A DNA stretch of 64,000 nt. Origin: Erythrophleum ivorense. Lineage: Eukaryota > Streptophyta > Magnoliopsida > Fabales > Fabaceae. Made by a program: the position numbers and the translations under genes. Positions within the stretch are counted from its first letter, which is position 1. Every line of letters begins with the position of its first letter. The notes below the pieces were generated by a model. It saw only the letters and a program-made list of their open reading frames with translations. It was not told the origin of the DNA and did not search any database. This document shows positions 47,177-59,640 of the stretch, piece after piece. The DNA lies in NCBI GenBank assembly GCA_026724425.1, contig JAIUCV010000001.1:11328556-11392555 (forward strand), written 5' to 3'.

Positions 47177-47795
47177 TCTCTCGTGTGAAGGAAATCTTTT
47201 AAAATACCCAGTCATGTAATGTTAAACTATAAAATATATCTACTTTCGTTTTTTATTAAATCAACCTTATAAAAAACACACTTAAAAATTGTACTTAAGT
47301 TTTATTCAGCTAGAAAATGATTGTTTTCTGAGGGTCTAATGGGTTGATTACTGAATAAACTGAGAAGCTACTATAAATCTGCTTCAAATTGGAGGCCTGC
47401 TTGCCTTCAGTCTCCTTTATAATGTCATATTTGCTGGTTGGGTTGCTTGTTGGATTTTTCTTTGCAAATGTAATCATGTTTTTTTTTTGGTAAACAAATG
47501 TATTAAACGTTTAGTCGGCATTTGTATATGTTTTGGCATTTTGGGCAAAGCATTTGTATATGTATTAATTGTTGCGTGAAAGGAAACTCGTGTTTGGATG
47601 GTGGAATTTAAGAGGGAAAAATAATTTTTAGAAGTATTTGCATTACTTCATTCAAAAGTTTTGTTTGGATTAGGAGGGATTGGATTTTAAATTATGAGAT
47701 AATTTAATCAGGTAAGTTTAGAAGAATTTGAAATTTTACTTAAAATAGGTAAAAGCTTCAAAATTTCCTCCCCTCTAATTTTAGAGGATTAGTTT
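47177..47795. other. 3' flank of the transporter gene
   Basis: No gene seen. Contains the presumed 3' UTR. Confidence 0.4.
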
Positions 47796-47921
47796 CTCAT
47801 ATACACACACATACAAGTGTGTACATACATACAGACACTTACACATGTATATACACTTGTCCACGTAAGTATATATATGCATGTACACATATACACACTT
47901 ACATGCAAATATGCACGCACC
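47796..47921. repeat. Irregular CA/TA minisatellite, left part
   Basis: Runs such as ACACACATACAAGTGTGTAC and variants of ACATACACA. The same type of sequence resumes after the foldback element at 49516, so the element landed inside one array. Confidence 0.7.
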
Positions 47922-47931
47922 TACTTAATCA
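47922..47931. repeat. 10-bp target-site duplication TACTTAATCA (left copy)
   Basis: Identical to 49506-49515 on the other side of the foldback element. Confidence 0.85.
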
Positions 47932-49505
47932 GGCTTTTTAACATTAATATGGCAAAAAAAATTAAACAAATGACTCAAACGCTCCACCGCCAAAACCTAT
48001 TCCCCATATACTTAAAATTTTATTTATTATTTTTTTTATTAATGGGTCGCGGCATTTGAGATGCCGCGATCCATTTTTTTTTAATTGAGTCGCGGCATCT
48101 GAGATGCCGTGACTCAATTTATAATTTTTTATTAATATTTAATTTATTTATATATTTTAATTTGTTCAAAAAATAAATTTCAATTTAATATATTTATCAT
48201 TAAATTCGAAATTATCTATAAAAGTATAAATTAAAATTTTTATTTTTTAGTTTTAATTATAATTGAAATTATTTTAATTAATTTTAAAATATTTAATTTA
48301 TTATTATGCTTATTTCTTCAACAATTTAAATTTTTTTATTTCAAATAAATTGTTAGATTTATTATTTTTTAAAAAAATTGAATTGAATTATTTTTATTTT
48401 TATTTTTATTTATCATCTAATTTTTAAATTTAAATTTTCTATATTTATTTCATCCAATTTTTTTAATTTCTTCATTTAAATTAATTACAGAATTAAATTT
48501 TTTTTACAAAATTTTGAATTTAAAATTTTAATTCTTTATAATTATTATATATATTAATTAGTTAACTTTTTTAAAATCTTTAATTTTCAATTCTTGAATG
48601 TCTATAACGTCACCAATATAAGCATATTGTTGATTATTGGTTTTTATGATTTAAATACACATTAATTTGTTAGACTCGTTGTTATCGGCTATATTCAAAT
48701 AGATTTGAGGTTGAATCATATTATTTTTTTTCATACTCTTTCAATACGAAGGACGAAGTAAAAAAAAAAAGAAATATTGTGTATCCAAAAAATAAAAAAA
48801 GAAACCTACAATTGCAATTTTTTTTCATCCCAAAAATATAAACATTTAAGGATTAGAAATCAAAGATTTTGAAGAAGTTAACGAATTAATATATATATAT
48901 ATATATAATAACTACAAAGAATTAAAATTTTAAATTCAAAATTTTGTGAAAAAAATTTAAATTCTATAATTGATTTAAATGAAGAAATTAAAAAAATTAG
49001 ATGAAATAAATATAGAAAATTTAAATTTAAAAATTAGATGATAAATAAAAATAAAAATAAAAATAATTCAATTCAATTTTTTTAAAAAATAATAAATCTA
49101 ACAATTTATTTGAAATAAAAAAATTTAAATTGTTGAAGAAATAATCATAATAATAAATTAAATATTTTAAAATTAATTAAAATAATTTCAATTATAATTA
49201 AAACTGAAAAATAAAAATTTTAATTTATATTTTTATAGATAATTTCGAATTTAATAATAAATATATTAAATTTAAATTTATTTTTTAAACAAATTAAAAT
49301 ATATAAATAAATTAAATATTAATAAAAAATTATAAATTGAGTCGCGGCACCTTTCCTCAATTAAAAAAAAATAAAAAAAATAGGTCCCGGCATCTGATTA
49401 ATAAAAATAATAAAAAATAAAATTTTAAGTATATGGAGAATAGGTTTTGGCGGTGGAGCGTTTGAGTCATTTTTTTTTTTTTTGCCGTATTAATGTCAAA
49501 AAGCC
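47932..49505. mobile_element. 1,574-bp foldback element, MULE-type
   Basis: Almost the whole element is an inverted repeat: the left arm 47932-48605 matches the reverse complement of 48845-49505, with a loop of about 240 bp. It starts GGCTTTTTAACATTAATAT and ends ATTAATGTCAAAAAGCC, and is flanked by TACTTAATCA on both sides (9-11 bp is usual for Mutator-like elements). The left arm holds two GC-rich near-palindromes, at 48044-48072 (GGGTCGCGG ... CCGCGATCC) and near 48091-48117. In the right arm these are partly deleted. It encodes no protein and would depend on a transposase from elsewhere. Confidence 0.87.
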
Positions 49506-49515
49506 TACTTAATCA
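49506..49515. repeat. 10-bp target-site duplication TACTTAATCA (right copy)
   Basis: See 47922-47931. Confidence 0.85.
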
Positions 49516-49730
49516 TGCACACATATATATACACACACATGTGGATATGCATACATAATGCACATGCATATATACATTACATGCACTAGCATGAATAAGC
49601 ATACACACATGTAAATGCAAATATATATGTAGATGCAATTATATACGTATAATTATATACACTTGCACATGCAAATAGCCTTACAGATACATATAGAGAG
49701 AGAGAGAGAGAATGCATGTGATGCATTCTC
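49516..49730. repeat. Irregular CA/TA minisatellite and (GA)n, right part
   Basis: ACACATATATATACACACAC-type sequence continuing to (AG)n at 49694-49712, followed by an inverted GAATGCATGTGATGCATTC hairpin near 49710-49728. Confidence 0.7.
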
Positions 49731-49994
49731 TCTCTATCCAGACAAATTATTTCAAATGTAAAAATTTTAAATTGCATTAATTCAAATTTCCTGCAGTTTG
49801 AAATCCAACCTTAGAGATTTGATAGTTAATAAAGCATGGAAAGCAATTCCATTGCATTTTTATTTTCTATTTCGTTTCTCATAATCCAAGAAAATTGAAC
49901 TTTTGTGCATAAACTTTTCATGGATAAACTAACTTCTATCACATTAGCCCAAAAAAAAATTTGTTAAAGTTGTCTTTTATTTTTTATTTTTAAA

Positions 49995-50245
49995 ACAATA
50001 TTTCAGAAACTTGTTTTTAACAGAACCCTCAAAAACACTTTACAGAGATTTTTTTTTCCATTTTTACAAAGATTTTTCCCCATTTTAAACATAAAAAATT
50101 GTTTTACAAAATAGTAACCAAATAGGCTCCACACAACAATGAAGTAACAAGATCGAAGTTGGACTTGAATGCCCACTCGATGTAAAATAAAAAGAAAGAT
50201 AAAAAACAATCGCAAGTCTATCATTGAAGAAGCAGCAAGATCGAT
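49995..50245. repeat. Dispersed repeat, copy 1
   Basis: Shares TTGTTTTTAACA, CACTTTACA(G/A)AGATTTT, AATTGTTTTACAAAATAGTA/ACCAAATA and ATCGCAAGT in the same order with 63165-63400. It looks like an unclassified non-coding repeat. Open frames in it are low complexity. Confidence 0.65.
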
Positions 50246-50558
50246 ATCAAGTATTTAAAAAAAGTCCTAATTATGATAAAATACAAAATAAGAAATTGCA
50301 ATCTTAATAAAATATTATAATGTGATAATATTTCTCTCAACTCAAAAGTCTTTTTTTATGCTAACTTCAAACAAACTTTAAAATAACACTTCGATATATG
50401 TAATAATAAAATCATAAATCTTAAAGGATTATTAAATTATAAAAAAATAACTACAAATTTCTTCTATTGTATTGTGCATGAAGTCAATTTAAAATTGTCA
50501 CCCACTCTTCCATCTCAGTGCTCCGATCTCACCAACTCAACTACGAGAATCTTCTTAA

Positions 50559-50750
50559 TCTATTATCTATTATATATATAAACTTTTAGTTTTCTGTCAT
50601 CGTAGTTAAGCCATTTTTTATTTGGCTCGGCTTTTTATTGGGCTCTGTGCTTTCTTTTATTATTATTTTTTCAATGCATTTTTACACCAATTTTCATTGT
50701 TTTATTTTTTTAATTATACATTTCGGTGCTATGCATGGGTGCCGAGCTAG
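50559..50750 (+). mobile_element. 192-bp non-autonomous Helitron
   Basis: It begins TCTATTATCTATTATATATA and ends GGTGCTATGCATGGGTGCCG/AGCTAG, and lies exactly between the A and T of TTAA/TTAAC. TC..CTAG ends, AT insertion and no target-site duplication are Helitron hallmarks; the 3' GTGCTATGCATGGG resembles the family's GTGCGATGCACGGG hairpin. The paralogous unit at 51545-51575 has the uninterrupted sequence (TTTTTAATTAGCAAAAAC), giving an empty site. Confidence 0.8.
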
Positions 50751-50824
50751 TTAACAAAAACTAATTGGCAATATGAAAAAAAGAAAAGAAAAATACAATC
50801 ACAAAACACATACATTTTTTGAGT

Positions 50825-51304
50825 CAGCAACGGCAACAAACAACAAGAAGAACAAATAAGTTCTTTTTTTATTACGTGGAGTCAGTTATATGATCAAACG
50901 ATATCATAAAATTTTATTATAAATCATATTTTTAAACAAATCATTTAAATCTAAAACTTTGTTAATAGTTTCACTTATAATTTTTTTTATTTCTCTCTAC
51001 TTTTAATTATTAGACTATTTTTTATCTGATTTACTTTTTCTTACTAATATTTTTATAATTTTTTTATACATGACCAAACCATATAAGATACGATTCTATA
51101 ATCTTCTTTATAATAGATGTGACTTCTACTTTATTTTTAATACATTCATTTCTAATTCTATTTTGTTTGGTGTATTCACATATCCAATGCAATATTCTTA
51201 ATTCTACAACATTGATTTTATTCTCTTGTTAACTTTTTATTACCTAACATTTAGTCATATATAACATTGTAGATTTATAATTATGTGGTAAAATTTAATT
51301 TTAA
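50825..51304 (-). pseudogene. Degenerate RTE 3'-end fragment, copy in unit 1
   Basis: The plus strand matches the complement of the RTE C-terminal region at 39450-39910 (TATATGATCAAACGATATC/ATAAAATTTTATTATAAATCATATTTTTA against TACATGGATCAATCGACGCC). Many AT transitions and stops, and a CAACAAACAACAAGAAGAAC tail. Confidence 0.7.
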
Positions 51305-51307
51305 ATT

Positions 51308-52120
51308 TAATAGATATTATAATGTGATAATATCTCTCTCAACTTAAAAGTCTTTTTTGATGCTAACTTCAAACAAACTTTAAAATTACACTTCAATATA
51401 TGTAATAATAAAATCATAAATCTTAAAGGATTATTAAATTATAAAAGAATAATTACAAATTTCTTCTATTGTATAGTGCATGAAGTCAACTTGAAATTGT
51501 CACCCACTCCTTCGTCTCAACTTCAGCCTCACCAACTCAACCATGAGAATCTTTTTAATTAGCAAAAACTAACTGACAATATGAAAAAAATAAGTAAGAA
51601 AAATACAATCACCAAAAACATAAATTCTTTGAGTTAGTAGCAACAACAAACAACAACAACAATTTTTTTTTTTGTTTCCTTAGGTGGGGTTGGTTATATG
51701 AATCAAATGATATCATAAAAGTTTATCATAAATTATATTTTTAGACAAATCATTTAAGGCTAAATCTTTTTTAATAGTTTCACCTATAATTTTTTTTTTG
51801 TTTCTCTCTACCTCTAATTATTAAACTATTTTTCATCTAATCTATTTTTCTTACTAAGACTTTTATAAATTTTTTCAACATATGACCAAACCATTTAAGG
51901 CGTGATTTTATAATATTTTTCATAATAGGTGTGACTTTCACTTTTTTTTAATGCATTCATTTGTAATTCTATCTTATTTGATTTTGCCATATATCCAATA
52001 CAAGATTATCATCTTTACAATATTGAACTTATTATTTTGTTAACTTTTTATTTCAACACTAAGTTATATATAACATTGCAAGTTTATAATTATGCAGTAA
52101 AATTTACTCTTAAATTTGAG
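51308..52120. repeat. Tandem duplication, unit 2
   Basis: Second copy of the segment at 50311-51304, lacking the Helitron. It joins the rest of the RTE fragment on its right, so the duplication breakpoint lies inside the LINE sequence. Confidence 0.8.
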
Positions 52121-52860
52121 TAACACTCTTTTATCACAAATAACACTTGAGACACTCCTCCATTTCATTCACTTTGCTCGAATCTTATGTTTTATATCTT
52201 CTTCTATTTCTTCGTCTTGTTATATAATGGATCTAAGATAATTAAACTGTGTGATTTGTGGCATGATATGTTTTTTAATTTTCACTTTTACACTAAAATT
52301 AGTGTGCCTTTTACTAAATTTACATTTTATGTATTTTGTTTTACTTCTACTTAAATAGAATTTATGTACTTCCAAAATTAGTCTCCATATCTTTAACTTT
52401 TTATTCATTTCATTTCTCAAATTTTTAATTAGAACTATATCATCTGTAAAAAGTATATATTATAGCACCGGCTCTTGAAAATGTTTAGCAAGTACATCCA
52501 AAATTAAAGTAAAAAAAATAAGAGTTCAAAGTTTACCCCTGATGTAAATCAATGATTATTAGAAAATTTTTTGTGAATTCTCTTTTTATTCTCACACTAG
52601 TTATAACCCTATCATATATATCTTGAATTATTCAAATATAAATAATATGAATTCTTTTTTTTCTAGAGCATTTCATAAAATCTCTTTTGATACCCTATTA
52701 TATATCTTCTCTAAATCGATGAATACCATGTGTAAATATTTTTTATTCCTTCAAGATCTCTTCATCAATTTTCGTAGCAAGTATATTGCTTTCATAATCA
52801 GCCTTCATATGTATAAAATAGTTTTTGAACTCAACATAAATGCAATTTTGTTATTTTCCT
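51650..52860 (-). pseudogene. Degenerate 5'-truncated RTE LINE fragment
   Basis: Reading minus, it follows the intact-size RTE from the FIDLEKAYDRVP region (near 52720) through the CMLFAYD-type box (near 52440), the SKSKTEY block (near 52330) and the C-terminal region to a CAACAACAACAAC tail at 51650. Heavy AT decay with stops throughout. It is much older than the copy at 39428-42497. Confidence 0.75.
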
Positions 52861-54206
52861 ATAAATGTTAAAATGTAATTAGTAAAGAATCAAACCAGCC
52901 AAAAAGAAATATCGAACAATTTTGTGGTAGAGACTATGTACAAATATTTGACATTTTTTTTAATATTCCCTAAGTTTCATGTAATAGCAACAATCAAGTT
53001 AATTAATTTTCATTGATATTTAAATGTGTGATTATAAATATCTACTGAAAATATTTATATAATTAATTGAAAGTCCTTGCCTATTAGACTATGGCATACT
53101 GTATCGTAGCGAACTCTTCTTGCCTGAAGTTATTTGTTTAAACAGTACTCTGTGATCATCTCTCTTTTCAAAATAATTATTTTTCGCACGCCATAACTTG
53201 GGCATTGTGATCAAGAAATTTCCTACTGATTGAATCATCAATATTTGATCTCTCAACCGAAGAATTCTTGGGGGCTATCTACTGGATAGGGAATTTAATT
53301 TTTCAAGCGCGTTAAAAACTTATTTATTAAACATTTGAATGCAACAATTATAAATTTAACGTAATGTATCGTGTATACGTCCTCAATAATAAAAAAATAT
53401 TATGTGTGTGTGTGTGTGTTAAGTTTAATTTAAGTTTAAATTTATAAATTTTTAAATACTTCAGATATTAGGATACTCATGTATCAAATATATAGAATAT
53501 GAAGTATCTTAGAAAAAACTGATAAATTATTTTTATCTTTCTTAAGATATACTTAAATTATATGATTCTCTTTTCTTGTTTTGAAAATATATACTTATTC
53601 TTTAAAATTAAAATATGACTAGAATACTTTTAAGAATAATATTAATTTTTTACTAGAAATTTAACTTCCTAAACAAATAATTTTATTTCAATGTTATTTA
53701 TTCTTTCTTGAGAACTATAAATTTAATTTATTTTAAAATTTTATTAAATTTACAGTAATACTTATGTTTTTTTATATATATTTAATATTTTTAAAATTAA
53801 ATTATTATCTATAAATTAGTTAAATTTTAAAAATTATTTTGTCAATATGTTCTTTGTTTTTGATAATCTAATTTTTATCAATTAATTTTACAATTTATTA
53901 TATTTAAAAAATTGACTATTTTATTTTGATTATATATATATATATATATATCTTGTTATATTATATAAGTAATAAATATAGGGATATTTTGGTTATAACA
54001 GCGTAGCTTATTTTTATTGAAAAAAAAAGTATATATCTTTAAATTAGAAGGAAAGACATATAATTTGAACCTCTCTAAAAGGGAGGGGGACTAATTTAAA
54101 CAAGGAAAAAGAAGGAAACCCAATTTGAATTGAATGGGAACAAAATTTCAAAAGTAATCCAAAATTAATGTATCCAACCCAATGATTTAGAGGTATGTTT
54201 TTCAAG
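52861..54206. other. Intergenic, no gene seen
   Basis: AT-rich, with a (GT)n run near 53403-53419 and an (AT)n run near 53930-53950. No gene recognised. Confidence 0.4.
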
Positions 54207-56543
54207 TTACCTTATACATGTAGTCCTCTCTACTCTAGGAACCAAAGATAGAGAAAGTGAGGAAGAGGCTCTCTCAAAGCTTTGTATATATTGCATACCC
54301 TTTTGGGTCATGCACCTTTCATAATAAGATGGGTAAGTTATGGTCATCTTCTCCAAGTCTTTCCCACATTTCAACAGCATTCCTATGAGAAGAGCCATTT
54401 CACTGTTGAATTCCAATATTGTAAGCTCCACTTCCTTCAAACCCTCTATTGACTTCAAACCAACTCCACAACAATTCTCCCTTAATGCCCATTTAAAGCT
54501 TGAATCAATGATATCCTGAAGTAACAGAAGAAGAGATTAACAGATAATATTTTAGTTACTTTTGTTTAAAATATATTGATCATATTTCTCTTTTAATCTT
54601 TAAAACAATTCAGTTTTGCCCTTTTGTTATCTCCATCTAAAGTTTAACGTAAACGCCAAATCTTAATATAAGTCCAAATAAAAACCATTTAAACTAGTTA
54701 AGTTTAGCGCTAAATATTAGATTTGATAATGCCAAATCAAAACATAATTTTGAATAGATAAATATAGATTAACAAACTTTTAAATTTAACATTAAATTTT
54801 AGATTGATAATGAGATAAAGAAATAAAATTGAATTGTTTTAAAAACTAAAACGGGAACATTATCGGTTTTTAAATTAAAAGAAAAATAATTTTTTTTGTA
54901 AAACTATAGAAGTAAAAACTGTTTAAGAGGCCAAGTATAGAAATAATGTACGTACCTCATAAACATATTCATAGACTTCGAATACAAAAAAATTGTGATA
55001 AGGATTTGCAATGGTGAGAGTGTACTCTAAATTCTCTAATCTTTGCAAGAAAGGAACTATACACTCAGCGACTAATTTCTTACTCGATCCAAGGATCAAG
55101 TTCAGGTGGCGAAGGTTTTCAAACAAAATGGGTGGGCTTTTGAGTAAATCCTGCAAAAGTGGAAAAAAAGTTGTTTAATTTTCCTTATATATGGTAAAAC
55201 TATACTAATATATATTCCGGGGTTGCTTAAAGTTTTATAATTTAGTCTCAGCCTTTAGATCACTGTTAATATAGTTCTGATGTGACTAATCTTATATCAT
55301 TTTGACATTATGAATATGCATAATTTATACCAACTCATTTAATAAGTTTAACAAGGATCAAATTAAATATAGAGAGCCAACTACAAATTTTTAAATTGTA
55401 AAAAACAAATTAAAAATTTAATAAAATTATGAGGACCGACAGAATAATTAAACCTCCAATATATTACGAATAACTAATTAAAGAAGTTTGGATAACAAAT
55501 TATTCAACCGTGCACAGTATTTGGTAGTGTGAAGCCCACTTAATTACTAGCATTTTAAATAGAAGCTATGCACCACAAATTCATGAACTAACCTCGAGTA
55601 TGTTGCTATGTGTATATACTATTCTCGCCCAACGTACAGCTTGGACAAGCTCTATGAGTAAATTCTGACTGGTAGACGATGACAGTTCAGTGATAATGGC
55701 TACATACAATGTTTTGAACGTCCCTTCATCATAACTAAGCCTTTGAGCACTACCTCTCCATCTGAATTTATGTATATTAGGGGCACAGATCTCAACCAAT
55801 AGCTTATTCCCATTCCCACGTGAGCATAAATGATAATAGCAGTAGAAATACATGTTTCGCAGGTTCTCAGTGAAAATCCTCACAGGTTTGAAGCTGCAAC
55901 AATCATAAATGGTTAAATCCTCCAGAGATGAGCTTTGTATTGTCAGGTCTTGTGATTGATTGAACAGCGTCATATTGATTCCTTTGAGGGTTAAACGTTT
56001 CAAGGATGGGAAACTCTTCGAAACCCACTGGCCAATTGAATCATGAGTTATAATAGAATCCATATAAAGAGTCTCAAGTGAAGCAAGTTTGATCTTTGGT
56101 AGATTCACTACAACATTGTTCATATTTAATTGCAGAACTTTCAAGGACTGACAACTGTAGACGCTTTGAAAAATGGAAGGTAGTTTATACTCAAGAAAGA
56201 GTTCTTCAACATTGCAAGCTTGAATAACTTGTTTTATCCAATCCTCGTGACATATACCGTCTTCGCAACTATCGCAGGAGAATTGGAGTCGGTGAATTTT
56301 CAAACCTTGAGGACGTTGTTTCAGTATAGTTTTGATGTAATTGGCGAATGGTGCGCATGAGCAGCTTGTGTTGTGAGAATGAGGTAGAGAAAAGGAGAAG
56401 TAGGGGCTGGCTGTGCATAGGGTTTGAAACCTTCTTGACAAGAAGCTAAGCCTTGCTATGTCGTTGTCACCGAGGAAGGAGAAGATATGATGAATGATGT
56501 GATCTGGAAGATCTCCCAGTAAATCTTTGGTTTGGCTTTCCAT
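54207..56543 (-). CDS. F-box/LRR protein with FBD-like C-terminus, three exons
   Basis: Minus-strand exons 56543-55593, 55150-54956 and 54515-54207 join in frame through GAG/GTTAGT..CAG and GAG/GTACGT..CAG junctions (1,455 bp) to 484 residues. The N-terminal F-box is DLLGDLPDHIIHHIFSFLGD then ARLSFLSRRFQTL (residues 7-45), the part that binds SKP1 in SCF ubiquitin ligases. Leucine-rich repeats follow (for example SCQSLKVLQLNM, LASLETLYMDS, FPSLKRLTLKG). The last exon carries an FBD-type end (VELTILEFNSEMALLIGMLL, KCGKDLEKMTI). These F-box genes form a large, fast-evolving plant family, so no specific substrate can be given. No break was seen; the small open frames in its introns are continuations past the splice sites. 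Confidence 0.88.
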
Positions 56544-56669
56544 TATAGCAGTGGATATGCAACTCAGAAGACTATGAATTTTGATCCATAAATCGCCAAA
56601 AAGATATCTATGATATATAAGCTCTTTTTATTTATAACAAAATGATAATAAAAATAAATTATTCTAACA

Positions 56670-57075
56670 TTATAAATAGAGACGATTATGAATAAGGATA
56701 GTCTCTATCTGAACCCATATATATCTTGAGGATAAAAAGTCTTTTATCTCTATTGAATCTTTGAATAATCAATTTATCCACAAAAATTTTAAACGTCTCA
56801 AACAACTATATAAAGACGATTATGAATAAGAATATAGTCTCTATCCGAACCCATATATCTAGAGGATAAAAAGTCTCCTATCTTTATTGAATCTTTGAAT
56901 AATCCATTTACCCACTAAAATTTTAAACGTCTCAAACAATTATATAGAGACGATTATGAATAAGAATAGTCCCTATCCGAACCCATATATCTAGAGGATA
57001 AAAAATCTCATATCTCTATTGAATCTTTGAATAATTCATTTACCCACAAAAATTTTAAACGTCTCAAACAACAAT
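56670..57075. repeat. 134-bp tandem repeat, three units
   Basis: GACGATTATGAATAAG starts at 56681, 56815 and 56949. Each unit contains CCGAACCCATATAT (or a variant), GAGGATAAAAA, TTGAATCTTTGAATAAT and TTTTAAACGTCTCAAACAA. It begins about 130 bp upstream of the F-box start codon, so it lies in the putative promoter. Confidence 0.9.
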
Positions 57076-57911
57076 AGAGTGCTATTTGAACGGGTTTTTT
57101 TATTAATCTTTTATAATATTATTAATTTATCAATATATATAAATGTATAAATATAAATAAATAAATAAATATACAATCTAACATTGTGGCAGATTCATAT
57201 CTAAGCAAAAATTTTTGCAGATACTGATAAAATCTGAATATTTTTTGCCCATTTCATGTTTAGTAGGAGGTAGGAATGGAAAAAAGAAAAAAAAATTAAG
57301 AAATGTTTATTATATCCTTTTAATCATATTTATCCTTTTCTATATTTTTTTAAAATAAAAATATGATAATTATTTTTCTATTCACAAAATTATTATTATT
57401 TTTATTTCTGTTTTCATTTCTAATCTTTAGTGTATCCAATGGGCAAAACATTTGAATCTTTGAATAATCCATTTACCAACAAAAATTTTAAACGTCTCAA
57501 ACAACTATAGCTAGGGTGTTATTTGAATGGTTTTTTTTTATAAGCATTTAAATGGTTTTTTTTATTAATCTTTTATAATGTTATTAATTTATCAATACAT
57601 ATAAATATATGTATAAATATAAATAAATAAATATACAATCTAACATTGTGGCATATTCATATCTAAGCAAAAAATTTTGCAGATACTGATAAAATCTGAA
57701 TATTTTTACCCATTTCATGTTTAGTAGGAGGTAGGAAAGGAAAAAAGGAAAACAATTTTGAGAAAGGTTTATTATATCTTTTTAATCATATTTATCCTTT
57801 TCTATAACTTTTTTAAAATAAAAATATGATAATTATTTTCTATTCACAAAATTATTATTTTTTAATTTCTGTTTTCATTTCTAATCTTTAGTGTATCCAA
57901 TGGGCAAAACA
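57019..57911. repeat. ~460-bp tandem duplication, two units
   Basis: 57019-57450 and 57451-57911 match over TTGAATCTTTGAATAAT, ACAATCTAACATTGTGGCA, TCATATCTAAGCAAAA, CCCATTTCATGTTTAGTAGG and TAGTGTATCCAATGGGCAAA. The second unit has a small internal TTTGAATGGTTTTTTTTATA duplication. The unit starts inside the third 134-bp repeat. Confidence 0.87.
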
Positions 57912-59120
57912 TTAGTGACATAACCTTTCAGCATGTATCATGTAAAAGCGGTTTACTATATATTGACAGGGAAATTTTTTTATCTTTTTTTTAACATTAA
58001 ATTTGTTTCTTTATATTTTATTTTAAAGAAAATTTTATCACAATTTGAAGTTTATGTTACATAGAAAAGATTCATCTCTAAATTTAATTTAGTTTGAGTT
58101 CGACAATAAGAACTAGGGTGGGTCAATTGAAATCTAGCACCCAACAATGCCTAAATCAATATATATGTCAACGTTAATATTGCAGAATCTCAAAAAGAAA
58201 AAAAGTTAAAACAAAAGAGGTTAGAATTTTGTTTGTTTAGTTTTCTAGCATCTTGAAATTTTAAATTCTACAGCAAATTTTTCAAACTTAAGTCATGAAG
58301 AAATCTTATGTTAGTTTCATACTTGATATACGGCTAGAAAGATCCAAATTGTGCTAGGAAAAACAAATCGAGAAATAGATTCACAATAGTCATTTTGTCA
58401 GTGAAAATATATGAAAAAATATGCATAACAATGAGAATGGATTCTCTTATGCATATTTTTAACTTTTATTTTTTAATACAATTAGATCCCCATATCAATA
58501 AAATACTATAGCAATTTTTATTAGTAATTCTATTTTAAGTTATTTTTCTTTGTAGAGTTTACTGAACCAAATAATACATGAAACATTACAGATCTTATCT
58601 AACTGCATTAAAAAACTTTAAAAATTTAAAAATTCATTGTTCACAAAATGCAGTAGAGGATTGATGTTCTATAATAATAGGTATTTTTGTTCTTAAAATT
58701 AAAAATTTAAGATCCAGTAATCAAAGAAAAGAAATAAACAAAATTGTAAGCATTACCTATTGATGCTGATGATGTTTAAATATTTGCGTTAACAGCTTCA
58801 TAAGCTGTTGAGAGACAACTATACTTATATACATATATAGGGCCGTTCTTTCTCAGAGTTAAATTCGTAGTTTTAGGTCATTTTTATTTTATTAGAAAAA
58901 CAATTATAATCCCGCTATTAATGATAGGTTATTAATAGATTTCTTTTCCTAAAATACCCTTAGTTAATAATTCTCTAACTCTTTTACAAATCAACTTATT
59001 TCTTATATTTTCTTAATTTTACTTTTGCTTACATATCACATGCTATTATGGCAGTAAAAGAATATTGGTTTGTAAACAAATGGTTTGTGTTTTAAGTTTA
59101 ATTTACTTGCTTCTTCTATT
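57912..59120. other. Intergenic, no gene seen
   Basis: AT-rich; no coding or RNA signature. Confidence 0.4.
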
Positions 59121-59129
59121 GATATAATT

Positions 59130-59640
59130 GCCATTTACTGGAGGCCCCTAAGAAGGGATTTTTCAAGATTAATGGTAATGGTAGCTTTCATATTAATTCC
59201 AATCATGTTGACATTGGAATCGTTATTAGGGATTATTGTGGCGCTAATGTGGAATTCTTATATAGCCTTGTGTTGCCGTTTTTCCATTCATTGCTGAAAC
59301 ACTTGCTCTTTGTAAAGGAATACAAGTGGTACTAGATTTGAACCTGAAACGAGTAGATTGGAATTTGATTGTAAAGAGCTTGTTGTGCTTGTTAATTCTT
59401 CTTCATATCTAGATTAGAAATGCTTGCAAATTGTGAAAAATGTTAATCTTTTTTGTAAACATTTTTTCTCTTGTTTGGATGGAAATATTTTCCCCCATTC
59501 CCGCTTTTACCATTTTTTTATAAAGATATGATTGATTGTAGACAAGAGGTTGGCTATGTTAATTTGTTGTAACTAGCCCTCTTTTTTTTTTTTGTACTTC
59601 TTTTTGTTTGTAATGAAATCAATTGGTCAAAAAATTAAAT
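59130..59640 (+). pseudogene. LINE remnant: RNase H-like domain
   Basis: The plus strand reads, after a frame change near 59150, GFFKINGNGSFHINSNHVDI then GIVIRDYCG, the start of the plant LINE RNase H-like (RVT_3) domain with the first D of TDGA replaced. DLNLKRVDW follows near 59330 in another frame. It ends in a T-rich block and TTTGTTTGTAATGAAATC, like plant LINE 3' ends. Several stops. Confidence 0.55.

Larger units (their letters stand above)
50311..51304. repeat. Tandem duplication, unit 1 (contains Helitron and RTE fragment)
   Basis: Matches 51308-52120 in the same orientation: TATTATAATGTGATAATAT, GTAATAATAAAATCATAAAT, CTTCTATTGTAT(T/A)GTGCATG, CACCAACTCAAC then the RTE tail. The only large difference is the 192-bp Helitron in this unit. 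Confidence 0.8.
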
